46,816 nt of DNA. Origin: Lachnospiraceae bacterium (lineage in GTDB: Bacteria; Bacillota; Clostridia; Lachnospirales; Lachnospiraceae). Numbering within the stretch: position 1 is the first letter of the stretch; each line of letters opens with the position of its first letter. Both the position numbers and the translations under genes were made by a program. Below the pieces are notes generated by a model that was given only the letters and a program-made list of their open reading frames with translations, did not search any database and was not told the origin of the DNA. Shown one piece after another: positions 1 through 9,375 of this stretch. Location of the stretch: positions 1 through 46,816 of the forward strand of contig JAILFA010000067.1 of assembly GCA_024687125.1 (NCBI GenBank). Direction: 5' to 3'.

Positions 1-1
1 C

Positions 2-1648
2 CGCCTCATTGACACCTGGGCTGCGAACATCGCGGACTACCCCTCCACGGAGGGCTTCTTTGCCTCGGACGACTATGTGGAATACACGGAGGACATCTAT
101 GTCGGCTACCGGTATTTCTCCACGATCCCCGGCGCGGCTGAACACGTGGTCTATCCCTTCGGATACGGCCTTTCCTATACGACGTTTTCCGTGGACGGCA
201 TCACCGGAGAAAAGACCGGCGACGACGTCGTGGTCACGGCGCGCGTCGTGAACACCGGACGGATGCCCGGCCGGCAGGTCCTGCAGCTCTATGTGCAGGC
301 CCCGCAGGGAAAACTCGGCAAATCCGCGCGCTCGCTGGCGGCATTCGCCAAGACAAGGCTCCTGCTCCCGGGGGATGCGCAGATCCTGACGCTCACCGTT
401 CCTGTTGCGGAGCTGTCCTCGTACGACGATCTGGGAAAAGTGAAGAAAGCGGCGTGGGTGCTGGAGCGCGGCGACTATCATTTCCACCTGGGAACAGATG
501 CGGCGGACACCACGGAGCTGTCCTATGTGCTCACGATCCGTAAGGACCGCGTGGTCCGGCAGCTGACAACGCTTGTCGCGCCGAAAGCCCTGAAGAAGCG
601 CCTCAAGGCGGACGGAACCTATGAAAAGCTCCCGGCGGCAAAACCGGAAAAGGCGAAAAAAGAAGCCGCAATGCTCCCGAAGCTGAAAGGCGAGACCTGG
701 ATGGGCATCTGGCCTGACACACGGGAACTGAAGTCACTTCCCGCTGCCGAGTTCCGGAAGAACGGCATGGCGACGGATGAGGTCGCGGAAGGCAAACGCA
801 GCATCGCCTCCGTGATCAGGGAGATGACTGATGAGGATCTGTGCTGGCTCTTCGGCGGCACTCCCAACACCGGTGTTGCGAATACCTGCGGCATGGGCAA
901 TCTGCCCCGGCTGGGCATCCCCAACCTCATGACGGCGGACGGCCCGGCAGGTCTGCGTACAAACGCACAGACCGGCGTCACAACGACGGCGTGGCCGGTC
1001 GCGTCGACACTGGCGGCCACCTGGGACCCGGAGCTTCTTGAGAGCATCGGCAGGGCGGCGGCCGAGGAGGTGCGCGAGAACAATATCGCGATCTGGCTGG
1101 CTCCCGCGATGAACATCCACCGCAGTCCTCTCTGCGGGCGCAACTTTGAGTACTTTTCCGAGGATCCGCTGATCACGGGAAAGATGGGCGCGGCGATCGT
1201 GCGCGGCGTGCAGTCGCAGCATATCGCGGCGACCGTCAAGCACTTTGCCTGCAACAACAAGGAGACGAACCGCATGGAGTCCGATTCCCGGCTCTCTGAG
1301 CGGGCGATGAGGGAAATCTATCTGAAGGGCTTTGAGATCACTGTCAGAGAGAGCGCTCCCTGGTGCGTGATGACGTCCTACAACATCATCAACGGTGTGC
1401 ACGCATCGGAAAACACGGAGCTTCTGCAGGGGATCCTGCGCGGGGAGTGGGGCTTTGACGGGCTGATCATGACGGACTGGTGGTCGACCGGCGATCCGTA
1501 CAAGGATCTGCTGGGCGGCATCGATGTGCGGATGCCCAACGGTGTACCCTCGCGAGTGCGGCAGGCGCTGGACAAAGGACTCATAAAGCGCGCGGATCTT
1601 GAACGCGCCGCGGAGAATCTGCTGAAATTACTGATGAAGCTTGACTAG
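2..1648 (+). CDS. Beta-glucosidase-like glycoside hydrolase family 3, swapped domain order, 5' end missing
   Basis: The reading frame is open from the left window edge, so the start lies outside. It begins with the GH3 C-terminal subdomain ending (VGYRYF, PFGYGLSYTTF), continues with a fibronectin-III-like domain, and only then carries the GH3 catalytic barrel: NLPRLGIPNLMTADGPAGLR, RNFEYFSEDP, KHFACNN and GLIMTDWW, whose Asp (codon 1475-1477) matches the GH3 nucleophile. In most GH3 enzymes the barrel comes first; the reversed order is known from Ruminococcus albus and Butyrivibrio beta-glucosidases. It should release terminal beta-linked glucose, or a similar sugar, from oligosaccharides. 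No signal peptide can be judged because the N-terminus is missing. The stop codon overlaps the AGGAGG site of aspS, so the two genes are probably co-transcribed. The family is certain; the sugar specificity is not. Confidence 0.93.
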   Translation, partial: RLIDTWAANIADYPSTEGFFASDDYVEYTEDIYVGYRYFSTIPGAAEHVVYPFGYGLSYTTFSVDGITGEKTGDDVVVTARVVNTGRMPGRQVLQLYVQAPQGKLGKSARSLAAFAKTRLLLPGDAQILTLTVPVAELSSYDDLGKVKKAAWVLERGDYHFHLGTDAADTTELSYVLTIRKDRVVRQLTTLVAPKALKKRLKADGTYEKLPAAKPEKAKKEAAMLPKLKGETWMGIWPDTRELKSLPAAEFRKNGMATDEVAEGKRSIASVIREMTDEDLCWLFGGTPNTGVANTCGMGNLPRLGIPNLMTADGPAGLRTNAQTGVTTTAWPVASTLAATWDPELLESIGRAAAEEVRENNIAIWLAPAMNIHRSPLCGRNFEYFSEDPLITGKMGAAIVRGVQSQHIAATVKHFACNNKETNRMESDSRLSERAMREIYLKGFEITVRESAPWCVMTSYNIINGVHASENTELLQGILRGEWGFDGLIMTDWWSTGDPYKDLLGGIDVRMPNGVPSRVRQALDKGLIKRADLERAAENLLKLLMKLD

Positions 1649-1657
1649 GAGGAAGAA

Positions 1658-3436
1658 ATGACACAATCAAGGACACACACCTGCGGGGAACTCAGACTCG
1701 AAGACGCGGGAAAAAACGTTACCCTCTGCGGCTGGATGGAGAATCTCAGGGAAGTCGGCGCAAGCCTCGGATTTGCCGTGCTGCGGGATTTCTACGGGAC
1801 GACGCAGATCGTTATTGAGACCGAGGATATGATGTCGGCATTCAAAAAGATCACCAAGGAATCGACGATCCAGGTGACCGGCACCGTGCGCGAGCGTTCG
1901 AGTAAGAACGACAAACTCCCTACCGGCGCGATCGAAGTCCTGCCGGAGAGTGTGCAGGTGCTCGGCAAGTGCCGCTACAGCGAGCTCCCCTTTGAGATCA
2001 ACCGGAGCCGCGAGGCCGACGAGAACACGAGACTCAAGTATCGGTATCTCGATCTGCGCAACCCCGAGATGCGTGACCGCGTTGTGCTCCGCTCCAGGGT
2101 TGTCGCCGAGCTGCGCAGACGTATGATGGCGCATGATTTCCTGGAGATCTCCACGCCGATCCTCACGGCATCCTCCCCGGAGGGCGCGCGTGACTACCTG
2201 GTGCCCGCGAGAAAGCATCCGGGAAAATTCTACGCGCTGCCGCAGGCACCGCAGCAGTTCAAACAGCTGCTCATGACGAGCGGCATCGACCGCTATTTCC
2301 AGATCGCTCCGTGCTTCCGCGACGAGGACGCGCGCGGCGACCGCACGCCGGGTGAGTTCTATCAGCTGGATATGGAGATGGCGTTTGCCTCGCAGGACGA
2401 TGTGCTGGGGATCCTCGAGGATGTCCTGCCGCCGGTGATGGAGACCTATGGCCTTTATGGCCACCGTGTCACAAAGGCGCCTTTTCCGCGGATCCCGTTC
2501 CGCGAAGCAATGGCGAAGTACGGCTCCGACAAGCCGGATCTGCGCATCGACCTGACGATCACGGATGCGACGGAGGTCCTCGCGGACTGCGGCTTCCCGC
2601 CTTTTGCCGCGGGGAACGCGATCAAGGCGATCGTGATCTCCGGCTTCCATGAGAGCCGCAAGTGGATCGACAAGCACATTGCGGATGTCGAGGTGCAGTC
2701 GGGCGCCAAGGCGTGCTGGTTCCGCATGGATGAAAACGGAGAGATCGTCGGCGGCATCGCGAAATTTGTGCAGGAGAGAAAAGACAGCGTCGTGAGCGCG
2801 CTGGGACTTGCGAACGATACGCTGGTCGTCCTCGCGTCCGCCGAAAAAGAGGCGCAGGCGCTCAAGACTGCCGGCTTTGCCCTCAAGATCTTCGGACAGG
2901 ACCTGCCGGAGCACTTTGATAAGGAGCAGTACGCGATGTGCTGGATCGTCGACTTCCCGATGTATGAGATCGGCGAGGAGTCCGGTGAGCTCGAATTCTG
3001 CCACAATCCGTTCTCAATGCCGACAGGCGGCCTGGAGGTGCTCCTGCAGGCGGAGCGCGGCGAGATCGACCCGCTCTCGATCATGGCGCAGCAGTACGAT
3101 CTCGTCATCAACGGATATGAATCAGCCTCCGGCGCGGTCCGCAACCACGATCCGGAGATCATGGTCAAGGCCTTTGAACTGGTGCGGCTGACGGAAGAGG
3201 ATGTGCGCGCCAAGTTCCCTGCCATGTACAACGCCTTCTGCTACGGCGCGCCGCCGCACGCGGGTGCCGCTCCCGGCATCGACCGCCTGATCATGCTGCT
3301 CGCCGGCGAGGATTCAATCCGCGAGATCATTCCGTTCCCGATGAACAAGAACGCCGCCGATGTCATGATGGACGCGCCCGGCGCCGTGACGCAGAAGCAG
3401 CTGGACGAACTGCATATCCGCATCGCAGAGGAGTAA
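1658..3436 (+). CDS. aspS: Aspartate--tRNA ligase
   Basis: A 592-residue class II aminoacyl-tRNA synthetase that charges tRNA-Asp with aspartate in the cytoplasm. The N-terminal OB-fold anticodon domain (about residues 1-110) is followed by the catalytic core with motif 2 (FRDEDARGDRTPGEFYQLD), the inserted GAD-type domain typical of bacterial AspRS in the middle, and motif 3 (GAAPGIDRLIMLLAG) near the C-terminus. Length matches the bacterial type. The ATG is 3-8 bases after an AGGAGGA ribosome site that overlaps the stop of the GH3 gene, so it may be read from the same transcript. Motif 2 carries a two-residue variation (TPGEF) relative to the commoner RQPEF; this form also occurs in other bacteria. 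Whether it charges only tRNA-Asp cannot be told from the sequence. Confidence 0.97.
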   Translation: MTQSRTHTCGELRLEDAGKNVTLCGWMENLREVGASLGFAVLRDFYGTTQIVIETEDMMSAFKKITKESTIQVTGTVRERSSKNDKLPTGAIEVLPESVQVLGKCRYSELPFEINRSREADENTRLKYRYLDLRNPEMRDRVVLRSRVVAELRRRMMAHDFLEISTPILTASSPEGARDYLVPARKHPGKFYALPQAPQQFKQLLMTSGIDRYFQIAPCFRDEDARGDRTPGEFYQLDMEMAFASQDDVLGILEDVLPPVMETYGLYGHRVTKAPFPRIPFREAMAKYGSDKPDLRIDLTITDATEVLADCGFPPFAAGNAIKAIVISGFHESRKWIDKHIADVEVQSGAKACWFRMDENGEIVGGIAKFVQERKDSVVSALGLANDTLVVLASAEKEAQALKTAGFALKIFGQDLPEHFDKEQYAMCWIVDFPMYEIGEESGELEFCHNPFSMPTGGLEVLLQAERGEIDPLSIMAQQYDLVINGYESASGAVRNHDPEIMVKAFELVRLTEEDVRAKFPAMYNAFCYGAPPHAGAAPGIDRLIMLLAGEDSIREIIPFPMNKNAADVMMDAPGAVTQKQLDELHIRIAEE

Positions 3437-3475
3437 GGGAGGCGCGCGCCTGTACCCGCAGGGAGGGATCACATT

Positions 3476-3499
3476 CGCGGGCAGTATCTGCCGCCCGCG
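3476..3499 (+). terminator. GC-rich hairpin after aspS
   Basis: CGCGGGC (3476-3482) can pair with GCCCGCG (3493-3499) over a 10-base loop, 40 bases after the aspS stop. No T-run follows, so intrinsic termination is doubtful; it may only be a processing or pausing structure. Confidence 0.3.
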
Positions 3500-3538
3500 C
3501 GCCCGCGGAAAAGGGGTATCGCACTTGAAAAGAGCTGA

Positions 3539-3639
3539 TTTGGGCTAAAATCGGCAAAAACAGCCAAAAACGCCCAAAGCGAGCAGAATTGATGACTTGA
3601 TTTGGGCAAAATTGCTGAAAACAGTCAAATACGCCCAGG
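3539..3639 (+). repeat. Two tandem TTTGGGC...GCCCA hairpin-repeat units
   Basis: Two copies of a ~40-base unit start at 3539 and 3601, 62 bases apart. Each begins TTTGGGC, has an A-rich core with CAAAAACAG or GAAAACAG, and ends ACGCCCA; the first has exact complementary ends (TTTGGGC/GCCCAAA). Four further copies in the same orientation lie at 40252-40479. The second unit ends 19 bases before the uxaA start, so any transcript into uxaA carries it in its leader. I do not recognise the repeat family. Confidence 0.8.
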
Positions 3640-3658
3640 ATTGGAGAAAAGAGCCTCA

Positions 3659-5146
3659 ATGAAGATCATCAGGATCCATCCGTCTGACAATGTTGCTGTT
3701 GCGCTGGAGGAGATCAGGGCCGGCGAAGCCCTGACCGTTGACGGCATCCATGTGACCGCGGCGGAGGATGTGCAGCGGGGGCACAAGATCGCGCTTGAAA
3801 AGATCGCGGAGGGAGATGCCGTCATGAAATACGGCAACCCGATCGCCGTGGCGACGCGGGAGATCGCGGCCGGGGAATGGGTCCACACCCATAATGTCCG
3901 CACCGGACTCTCTGAGGACGCCGCGTATGTCTACGACCACAGGGTATACGATCTGCCGCAGGTGCAGCCGCGCACGTTCCGGGGATACCGAAGAAAGGAC
4001 GGGCGCGCCGCGATCCGCAACGAGCTCTGGATCATTCCCGTGGTCGGCTGCGTGAACGGAGTCGCAAAACAGCTCGTGGAGGAGAACCAGGAGCTGGTCG
4101 CCTCGCATGAGACGGTCGACGGACTTTACTATTTTCCTCATCCCTTCGGCTGCTCGCAGCTCGGGGAAGATCTTGCGCAGACAAAGAAGCTTCTGGCGGC
4201 GCTGGTGAACCATCCCAACGCGGGCGGTGTGCTCTGTCTGGGGCTGGGGTGCGAGAACCTGACGCCCGACATGTTCCGGGAGGCGCTCGGTGATTTCGAT
4301 CCGAAGCGTGTGAAAATCCTGATCGCCCAGGAAACGGAGGACGAGCTCGAGGCAGGCGCAGGCCTTCTTAAGGAACTGGCGGACTACGCGGGACAGTTTC
4401 ACCGCGAGGAGATCCCCGCGAGCGAGCTGGTCGTGGGGATGAAGTGCGGCGGTTCGGACGGTCTCTCTGGCATCACCGCCAACCCCGCGGTGGGGCGTTT
4501 TTCCGACCGGCTGATCGCCCTGGGCGGCTCCACGGTCCTCACGGAGGTCCCGGAGATGTTCGGCGCGGAAAACATCCTGTTCTCGCGCTGCGCGGATGAA
4601 GCCGTCTTCTCCAAAGCGGTGGATATGGTGAACGATTTCAAGAAATACTTCGTCGACCACGGTCAGGTGGTTTATGAGAACCCAAGCCCCGGCAACAAGG
4701 CCGGCGGCATTACGACCCTCGAGGACAAGTCCTGCGGCTGCGTGCAGAAGGGCGGCAGTGCCCAGATCGTCGATGTTCTGAAATACGCTGAGGCTGTGAC
4801 AAAGAAGGGACTCAATCTCCTTTCCGGGCCGGGCAATGACCTCGTGAGTGCCACGGTCCTGACCGCGGCGGGAGCGCATATGATCCTGTTCACGACGGGG
4901 CGCGGCACGCCGTTCGGGGCGCCGGCGCCGACGGTCAAGATCTCGACCAATACAGCGCTCTATGAGAAAAAGCGCGGCTGGATCGACTTCAACGCCGGGA
5001 CCGTCGCGGAGGGAAAAGAAACCCTCGACGAAGCGGGCGACAGGCTTCTTGACTATGCGCTCCGGGTGGCGGGCGGCGAAGAAACCCTTGCGGAAAAGCA
5101 CGGCTGCCGCGAGATCTCTATTTTCAAGGATGGTGTAGTACTGTAG
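3659..5146 (+). CDS. uxaA: UxaA-family altronate dehydratase
   Basis: A 495-residue cytoplasmic enzyme of the altronate/galactarate dehydratase family, expected to convert D-altronate to 2-keto-3-deoxygluconate in galacturonate breakdown. An N-terminal SAF domain (about 1-90) is followed by the catalytic region: GYRRKDGRAAIRNELWIIP, HPFGCSQLGED, KCGGSDGLSGITANPAVG, and near the end TTGRGTPFGAPAPTVKISTN. Full family length. An in-frame start 57 bases upstream (3602) would place the first residues inside the hairpin repeat. The ATG at 3659 directly precedes the conserved KIIRIHPSDNVAVAL and has GGAG at 3642-3645, so I chose it. No other hexuronate genes (uxaB, uxaC, kdgK) are visible here, so the gene stands alone behind the repeat. 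The family is certain; altronate rather than a related aldonate is the likeliest substrate. Confidence 0.93.
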   Translation: MKIIRIHPSDNVAVALEEIRAGEALTVDGIHVTAAEDVQRGHKIALEKIAEGDAVMKYGNPIAVATREIAAGEWVHTHNVRTGLSEDAAYVYDHRVYDLPQVQPRTFRGYRRKDGRAAIRNELWIIPVVGCVNGVAKQLVEENQELVASHETVDGLYYFPHPFGCSQLGEDLAQTKKLLAALVNHPNAGGVLCLGLGCENLTPDMFREALGDFDPKRVKILIAQETEDELEAGAGLLKELADYAGQFHREEIPASELVVGMKCGGSDGLSGITANPAVGRFSDRLIALGGSTVLTEVPEMFGAENILFSRCADEAVFSKAVDMVNDFKKYFVDHGQVVYENPSPGNKAGGITTLEDKSCGCVQKGGSAQIVDVLKYAEAVTKKGLNLLSGPGNDLVSATVLTAAGAHMILFTTGRGTPFGAPAPTVKISTNTALYEKKRGWIDFNAGTVAEGKETLDEAGDRLLDYALRVAGGEETLAEKHGCREISIFKDGVVL

Positions 5147-5205
5147 CCCCGCTGCCGGGACTAGAACCAGAAAAGCAGAAAAGAACAGCAGAGGAATTGC
5201 GGAAT

Positions 5206-6783
5206 ATGTCCGATCATTCAGGCGGCTCCCGTGTGCGGGCCGCGGGCATCAATATCTTCTTCGGGTACGCAGGGACGGTGGTCGCCGCCCTGCTCTCGTT
5301 TGTTCTGCGCAAGATCTTCATCCTGCACCTCGATGAGACGCTGCTCGGCGTCAACGGCCTCTACACGGGCATCCTGTCGTTCCTGTCCATGGCGGATCTC
5401 GGTATCGGGACAGCCTTTCAGTTTGCACTCTACAAGCCGGTGGCGGAGGGCGACAAAGAGACGATCAAGTCCTACATGGTGACCTATGCGCGCGTCTACC
5501 GGATCATCGCGGTTGTGATCGCGCTCCTGGGTCTGGTCCTGACACCTTTCCTGCCGTTCATCATCAAGGACCCCGGGCCTCACTCAACGCAGGATCTGAC
5601 GATCTACTACTTCATCTTCCTCTTCAACACCGTGAGCACGTACTTCGTGTCCTACAAGTACGCGATCGCGAACGCCGAACAGAAGAACTACATTCAGACC
5701 AATGTGCTGACCCTGACCAAGTTCGCGACGGTCACACTGCAGATCGGCGTTCTGATCGTCACAAAGAACTTCCTCGCGTACCTTCTCACGGACGCGGCGG
5801 TACAGCTCCTGCAGAAGGTCGTGGTCAATTTCTACCTGAACAGACGCTATCCCTGCCTGACGGAAAAGGACGTCAAACCGCTTGGGGAAAAGGAGAAGGC
5901 GACCGTCTGGTCCAAGACGAAGGCGCTCCTGCTCCTGCGCATCGGCGATGTTCTCAGGCTCCAGACCGACGCGCTCCTCATCTCCGCGTTTATCAGTGTG
6001 GCGCTGGTCGGCAGGGTCGACAACTATCTGCTGATCGTCAATACGATCGCGAACTTTGTGAACGTTATCTTCAATTCCGTGATCTCGGGCTTCGGCAATC
6101 TGATCGCGACCGAGGACAAAGAAAAGCAGCGGCGCCTGTTTCTGGTCTATCGGTTCTTCGGGGCATATGCCTACGGCTTTTCCTCGATCGGTTTCTTTGT
6201 GCTTCTGACCCCGCTCATCTCTTTCCTGTTCGGATCGGAGTGGATGCTTCCCGCGGTGGCCGTGCAGCTCATGGTCCTCGACTTTTTCTTCCGCGGGGAG
6301 CGCATCGTCCTGTCCAATTACAAGACCGCGGCGGGAATCTTTGAGCAGGACAAGTGGCGTGCGATGATCCAGGGCATCGTCAACCTGATCCTGTCGATCG
6401 CACTGGTTAAACCTCTGGGGATCATCGGCATCTATATCGGCACCGTTGTGAGCGGCATCATCGCGAATTTCTCCATGCCCGTTATCATCTACCGCGCGTG
6501 CTTTCAGGTGTCTCCCAAAGAATTCTTTGCCCGCAGCGTGCAGTATACGATCGTCACGGCGATGGCGCTCTTTCCCAGCCTGTGGATCCGGGATCTTCTG
6601 ATGCCGGGGGTGACGGACGGCGGCTCCGTATCGATCGGCATGCTGCTGCTCTCGGCGCTTGCCATCACGGTGATCTTTCACGTGCTCTTTCTCCTGTTCT
6701 TTGGAAGAACAGAGGAGATGAAGTATCTGACCGGTGTGATCAAAGACCGCGTGTGTGGAAAACGCAGGCGGAATGGGATATAA
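5206..6783 (+). CDS. Wzx-like polysaccharide flippase/exporter
   Basis: A 525-residue integral membrane protein of the MOP flippase superfamily with about 12-14 hydrophobic segments from residue 13 to the end. Features such as MADLGIGTAFQFALYKPVAE near the N-terminus are typical of polysaccharide-export flippases, which move undecaprenyl-linked oligosaccharides to the outer membrane face. The ATG at 5206 has GAGG 11 bases upstream; a TTG at 5197 sits only two bases from the same site and is less likely. It opens a tight run of polysaccharide genes (manC starts 25 bases after it), which supports a role in exporting a mannose-containing repeat unit. The transported substrate is inferred only from its neighbours. 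Confidence 0.88.
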   Translation: MSDHSGGSRVRAAGINIFFGYAGTVVAALLSFVLRKIFILHLDETLLGVNGLYTGILSFLSMADLGIGTAFQFALYKPVAEGDKETIKSYMVTYARVYRIIAVVIALLGLVLTPFLPFIIKDPGPHSTQDLTIYYFIFLFNTVSTYFVSYKYAIANAEQKNYIQTNVLTLTKFATVTLQIGVLIVTKNFLAYLLTDAAVQLLQKVVVNFYLNRRYPCLTEKDVKPLGEKEKATVWSKTKALLLLRIGDVLRLQTDALLISAFISVALVGRVDNYLLIVNTIANFVNVIFNSVISGFGNLIATEDKEKQRRLFLVYRFFGAYAYGFSSIGFFVLLTPLISFLFGSEWMLPAVAVQLMVLDFFFRGERIVLSNYKTAAGIFEQDKWRAMIQGIVNLILSIALVKPLGIIGIYIGTVVSGIIANFSMPVIIYRACFQVSPKEFFARSVQYTIVTAMALFPSLWIRDLLMPGVTDGGSVSIGMLLLSALAITVIFHVLFLLFFGRTEEMKYLTGVIKDRVCGKRRRNGI

Positions 6784-6808
6784 TCTTCGGCAGAAAGGAA
6801 AGGCATTC

Positions 6809-8158
6809 ATGAATATCATCCTGCTCTCCGGCGGAAGCGGCAAAAGACTATGGCCGCTTTCCAACGAGATCCGTTCAAAACAGTTCATCAAGATGTTCCG
6901 CAGAGAGGACGGCACCCTGGAATCCATGGTGCAGCGGGTCTACCGGCAGATCAAGGGATCTGTGGGAGAGGATACGCGGGTGACCATCGCCACCAGCCGC
7001 TCGCAGGTTTCCTCGATCCGCAACCAGCTGCCTCACGATGTGAATGTCTGTGTGGAACCCGCAAGGCGTGACACCTTTCCCGCCGTGGCGCTCTCCTGCA
7101 TGTATCTCGCCGAGGTTCTGCATGTCGATCCCGCGGAGCCGGTGATCGTCTGCCCGGTGGATCCGTGTGTCGACGACGAATATTTCGACTGCTTCCCGCG
7201 CCTTGCGGAGCTTGCTGCATCGGACCGCTGGAATATCGCTCTCATGGGCGTGAAGCCCACCTATCCCAGCGAAAAATACGGTTATCTTGTGCCTGAGGAT
7301 CCGCAGGCACCTGTCAGCAATGTGACAAATTACACGGAAAAGCCGGACCTGCCGGGCGCCAGAGCACTCCTTGCGCAGGGCGCTCTGTGGAACTGCGGCG
7401 TGTTCGCGTTCCGCCTCGAATACATGCTCGGCCGCGCCGCGGAGCTTCTGCCGTATACAAAGTATCAGGCGCTCTACGACAACTACGCGGACTGTGAGAA
7501 GATCAGCTTTGACTACGCGGTCGGTGAAAAGGAGCGGTCCGAGGGCGTGCTCGTCTACGACCGGAAATGGAAGGATATCGGCTCCTGGAACACGCTCGCC
7601 GAGGAGATGCACGAGGATGTGATCGGCAAGGGGATCCTGGATCAGACCTGCCGCGACAGCAACATCGTCAACGAACTGGACATCCCGATCCTGGGCATGG
7701 GCCTGGAACACGTCATCATCGCGGCGTCCAATGACGGGATCCTGGTCGCGGACAAGCATCAGTCCAGCTATATGAAGCCGCTTGTGGAGCAGCTCTCGCC
7801 CCAGGTGCGCTATGCCGAAAAATCCTGGGGGAGCTTTACGATCCTTGATGTGGGCGCGCACGCGCTGACGATCCGCATCCGCCTGATGCCGGGGCACCGC
7901 CTGCACTACCACGCGCATGAGAGAAGGAGCGAGGTGTGGACCGTGACCCGCGGTGAGGGGACGGTCATTCTGGATGACGAAAGAAGAGAAGTCGCGCCCG
8001 GTGCGGTGATCGAGCTGCCCATCGGCGCGAAGCACACCATCCTGGCGAAGACCGAGCTGGAAGTGATCGAGGTGCAGCTCGGTGACGATATCCGTGTCGA
8101 TGACAAGATCAAATACGAGGACCCGTTTCCCGAAGGACCGGAGGCGGCGAACGCATGA
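6809..8158 (+). CDS. manC: Mannose-1-phosphate guanylyltransferase with C-terminal cupin domain
   Basis: A 449-residue cytoplasmic enzyme that makes GDP-mannose from mannose-1-phosphate and GTP. The N-terminal nucleotidyltransferase domain has GGSGKRLWPLS (residues 8-18) with the substrate Lys in KQFIKMF, then ALWNCGVFAF and WKDIGSWNTL. The C-terminal cupin (about 350-440), with MPGHRLHYHAHERRSEVWTV, resembles the type II phosphomannose isomerase domain of ManC/AlgA enzymes, so it may also interconvert fructose-6-P and mannose-6-P. The ATG follows AAAGGAAAGG by five bases. Its last four bases (ATGA) overlap the start of the next gene, a mannosyltransferase-like GT-C protein, which would use the product or its polyprenyl derivative. 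Confidence 0.93.
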   Translation: MNIILLSGGSGKRLWPLSNEIRSKQFIKMFRREDGTLESMVQRVYRQIKGSVGEDTRVTIATSRSQVSSIRNQLPHDVNVCVEPARRDTFPAVALSCMYLAEVLHVDPAEPVIVCPVDPCVDDEYFDCFPRLAELAASDRWNIALMGVKPTYPSEKYGYLVPEDPQAPVSNVTNYTEKPDLPGARALLAQGALWNCGVFAFRLEYMLGRAAELLPYTKYQALYDNYADCEKISFDYAVGEKERSEGVLVYDRKWKDIGSWNTLAEEMHEDVIGKGILDQTCRDSNIVNELDIPILGMGLEHVIIAASNDGILVADKHQSSYMKPLVEQLSPQVRYAEKSWGSFTILDVGAHALTIRIRLMPGHRLHYHAHERRSEVWTVTRGEGTVILDDERREVAPGAVIELPIGAKHTILAKTELEVIEVQLGDDIRVDDKIKYEDPFPEGPEAANA

Positions 8159-9375
8159 GGGAGCTGAAGATCGACAGCGCCATTCGGAGACTGTTTGAAA
8201 AGCAGGCATCCCTGATCGTGATGGGTGTTCTTTTTGCGCTCTCGATCCTGATCCGGTTTCATCTGGCTCCGGTCACGGACTGGTCCGGCGACTATCTGTA
8301 CTGCATCAGCCCCTGGACGGAGCAGTTCCGCGAGCTTGGCCCCGTGCAGGGTCTTGCGGCTGACATCACCAACTATTACATCCCCTACAATCTGGTATAC
8401 GTACTCGCTTCCCTGATGCCCACAGAGGCCTGGGTGCCGTTTTCTCTGATCTCCTGCGTCTTTGACTACGTGCTGATCTACACGTGCTACCGGATCCTCA
8501 TCCTGCTGGGCGGGGAGGAAAAGTCCGGGAGAGCGGCTTATGTGGCACTCATGGTGCTGTTCCTGCCGCCTGTTGTGATGAACAGTGCCCTGTGGAAGCA
8601 GTGCGATGCCATCTACGCGGCGTTCGCGCTTCTGGCGCTCTACTATCTGCTCGCGGACAGATACAGACTCGCATTTGTTTTCCTTTCGATCGCTTTTGTC
8701 TTCAAACTGCAGACGATCCTGCTGTTCCCGGTGTTCATCATCGCTTATTTCTGCGGGAAAAGGTACAGCATCCTGCACTGGCTGTTCATCCCGTTCACCT
8801 ATCTGGTGACGGGGATCCCGGCGATCCTCTGCGGCAGGGATCCGCTCGAGGTCTACAGCATTTATCTGAAGCAGAGCGACGAATATCATTTCATGTTCAT
8901 GAATACATCGGGCCTGTACCGCCTGCTGCGCAGCGATTACGACGCGATGAACCGCGCGGGGATCTACCTTGTGATCGCTTTTCTCGCGGTCGTCTTCCTC
9001 TATGTCTACAGGCGCCGGGAGGCGATGAACGACCGGCTGCTCTTCCTGCTCGCGGCGGTCACGTCGTACGCGTGCTTCCTGCTGCTTCCAGCGATGCATG
9101 AGCGCTACGACTATCTTCCCATCGTGCTCATTGCGGTGTATTATGCATATTATCGGAGAGAAAAGATCTATATCGCGGCGGCAGTCGTCCTCGTCACCTC
9201 TGTCATGTACTGCGCCTATCTGTTTGACGGTTATTTCGCCGGCATCCGGATGCCGGAGGAGATCTATGCACTGATATGCTTTGTGATGCTGTATCTGATG
9301 ATAAAGGAATTTACCGGGGAACTTAACGGTATCAGAGACGGAAAGGAGACAACGGATGTCCATCAGGATCAATAA
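8155..9375 (+). CDS. Polytopic GT-C mannosyltransferase-like protein (Gpi18-related)
   Basis: A 406-residue membrane protein with about 10 transmembrane segments. The first extracellular loop has DWSGDY (residues 42-47) then PW, matching the catalytic-loop acidic residues of GT-C transferases that use polyprenyl-phosphate sugars. SALWKQCDAIYAAFALLALY resembles the Gpi18-related bacterial mannosyltransferase group (COG5542). It probably adds a sugar, plausibly mannose, on the outer membrane face. It overlaps manC by 4 bases and the radical SAM gene by 20, so translation of the three is likely coupled. The acceptor is unknown. Confidence 0.8.
   Translation: MRELKIDSAIRRLFEKQASLIVMGVLFALSILIRFHLAPVTDWSGDYLYCISPWTEQFRELGPVQGLAADITNYYIPYNLVYVLASLMPTEAWVPFSLISCVFDYVLIYTCYRILILLGGEEKSGRAAYVALMVLFLPPVVMNSALWKQCDAIYAAFALLALYYLLADRYRLAFVFLSIAFVFKLQTILLFPVFIIAYFCGKRYSILHWLFIPFTYLVTGIPAILCGRDPLEVYSIYLKQSDEYHFMFMNTSGLYRLLRSDYDAMNRAGIYLVIAFLAVVFLYVYRRREAMNDRLLFLLAAVTSYACFLLLPAMHERYDYLPIVLIAVYYAYYRREKIYIAAAVVLVTSVMYCAYLFDGYFAGIRMPEEIYALICFVMLYLMIKEFTGELNGIRDGKETTDVHQDQ

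Noticed and set aside
3656..5101. Antisense frame of 481 codons opposite uxaA
   Set aside because: Mirror frame of a GC-rich coding gene; no family features and a clear uxaA on the other strand. The same applies to long antisense frames opposite the FAD oxidoreductase (16777-18426) and the isomerase (40692-42374).
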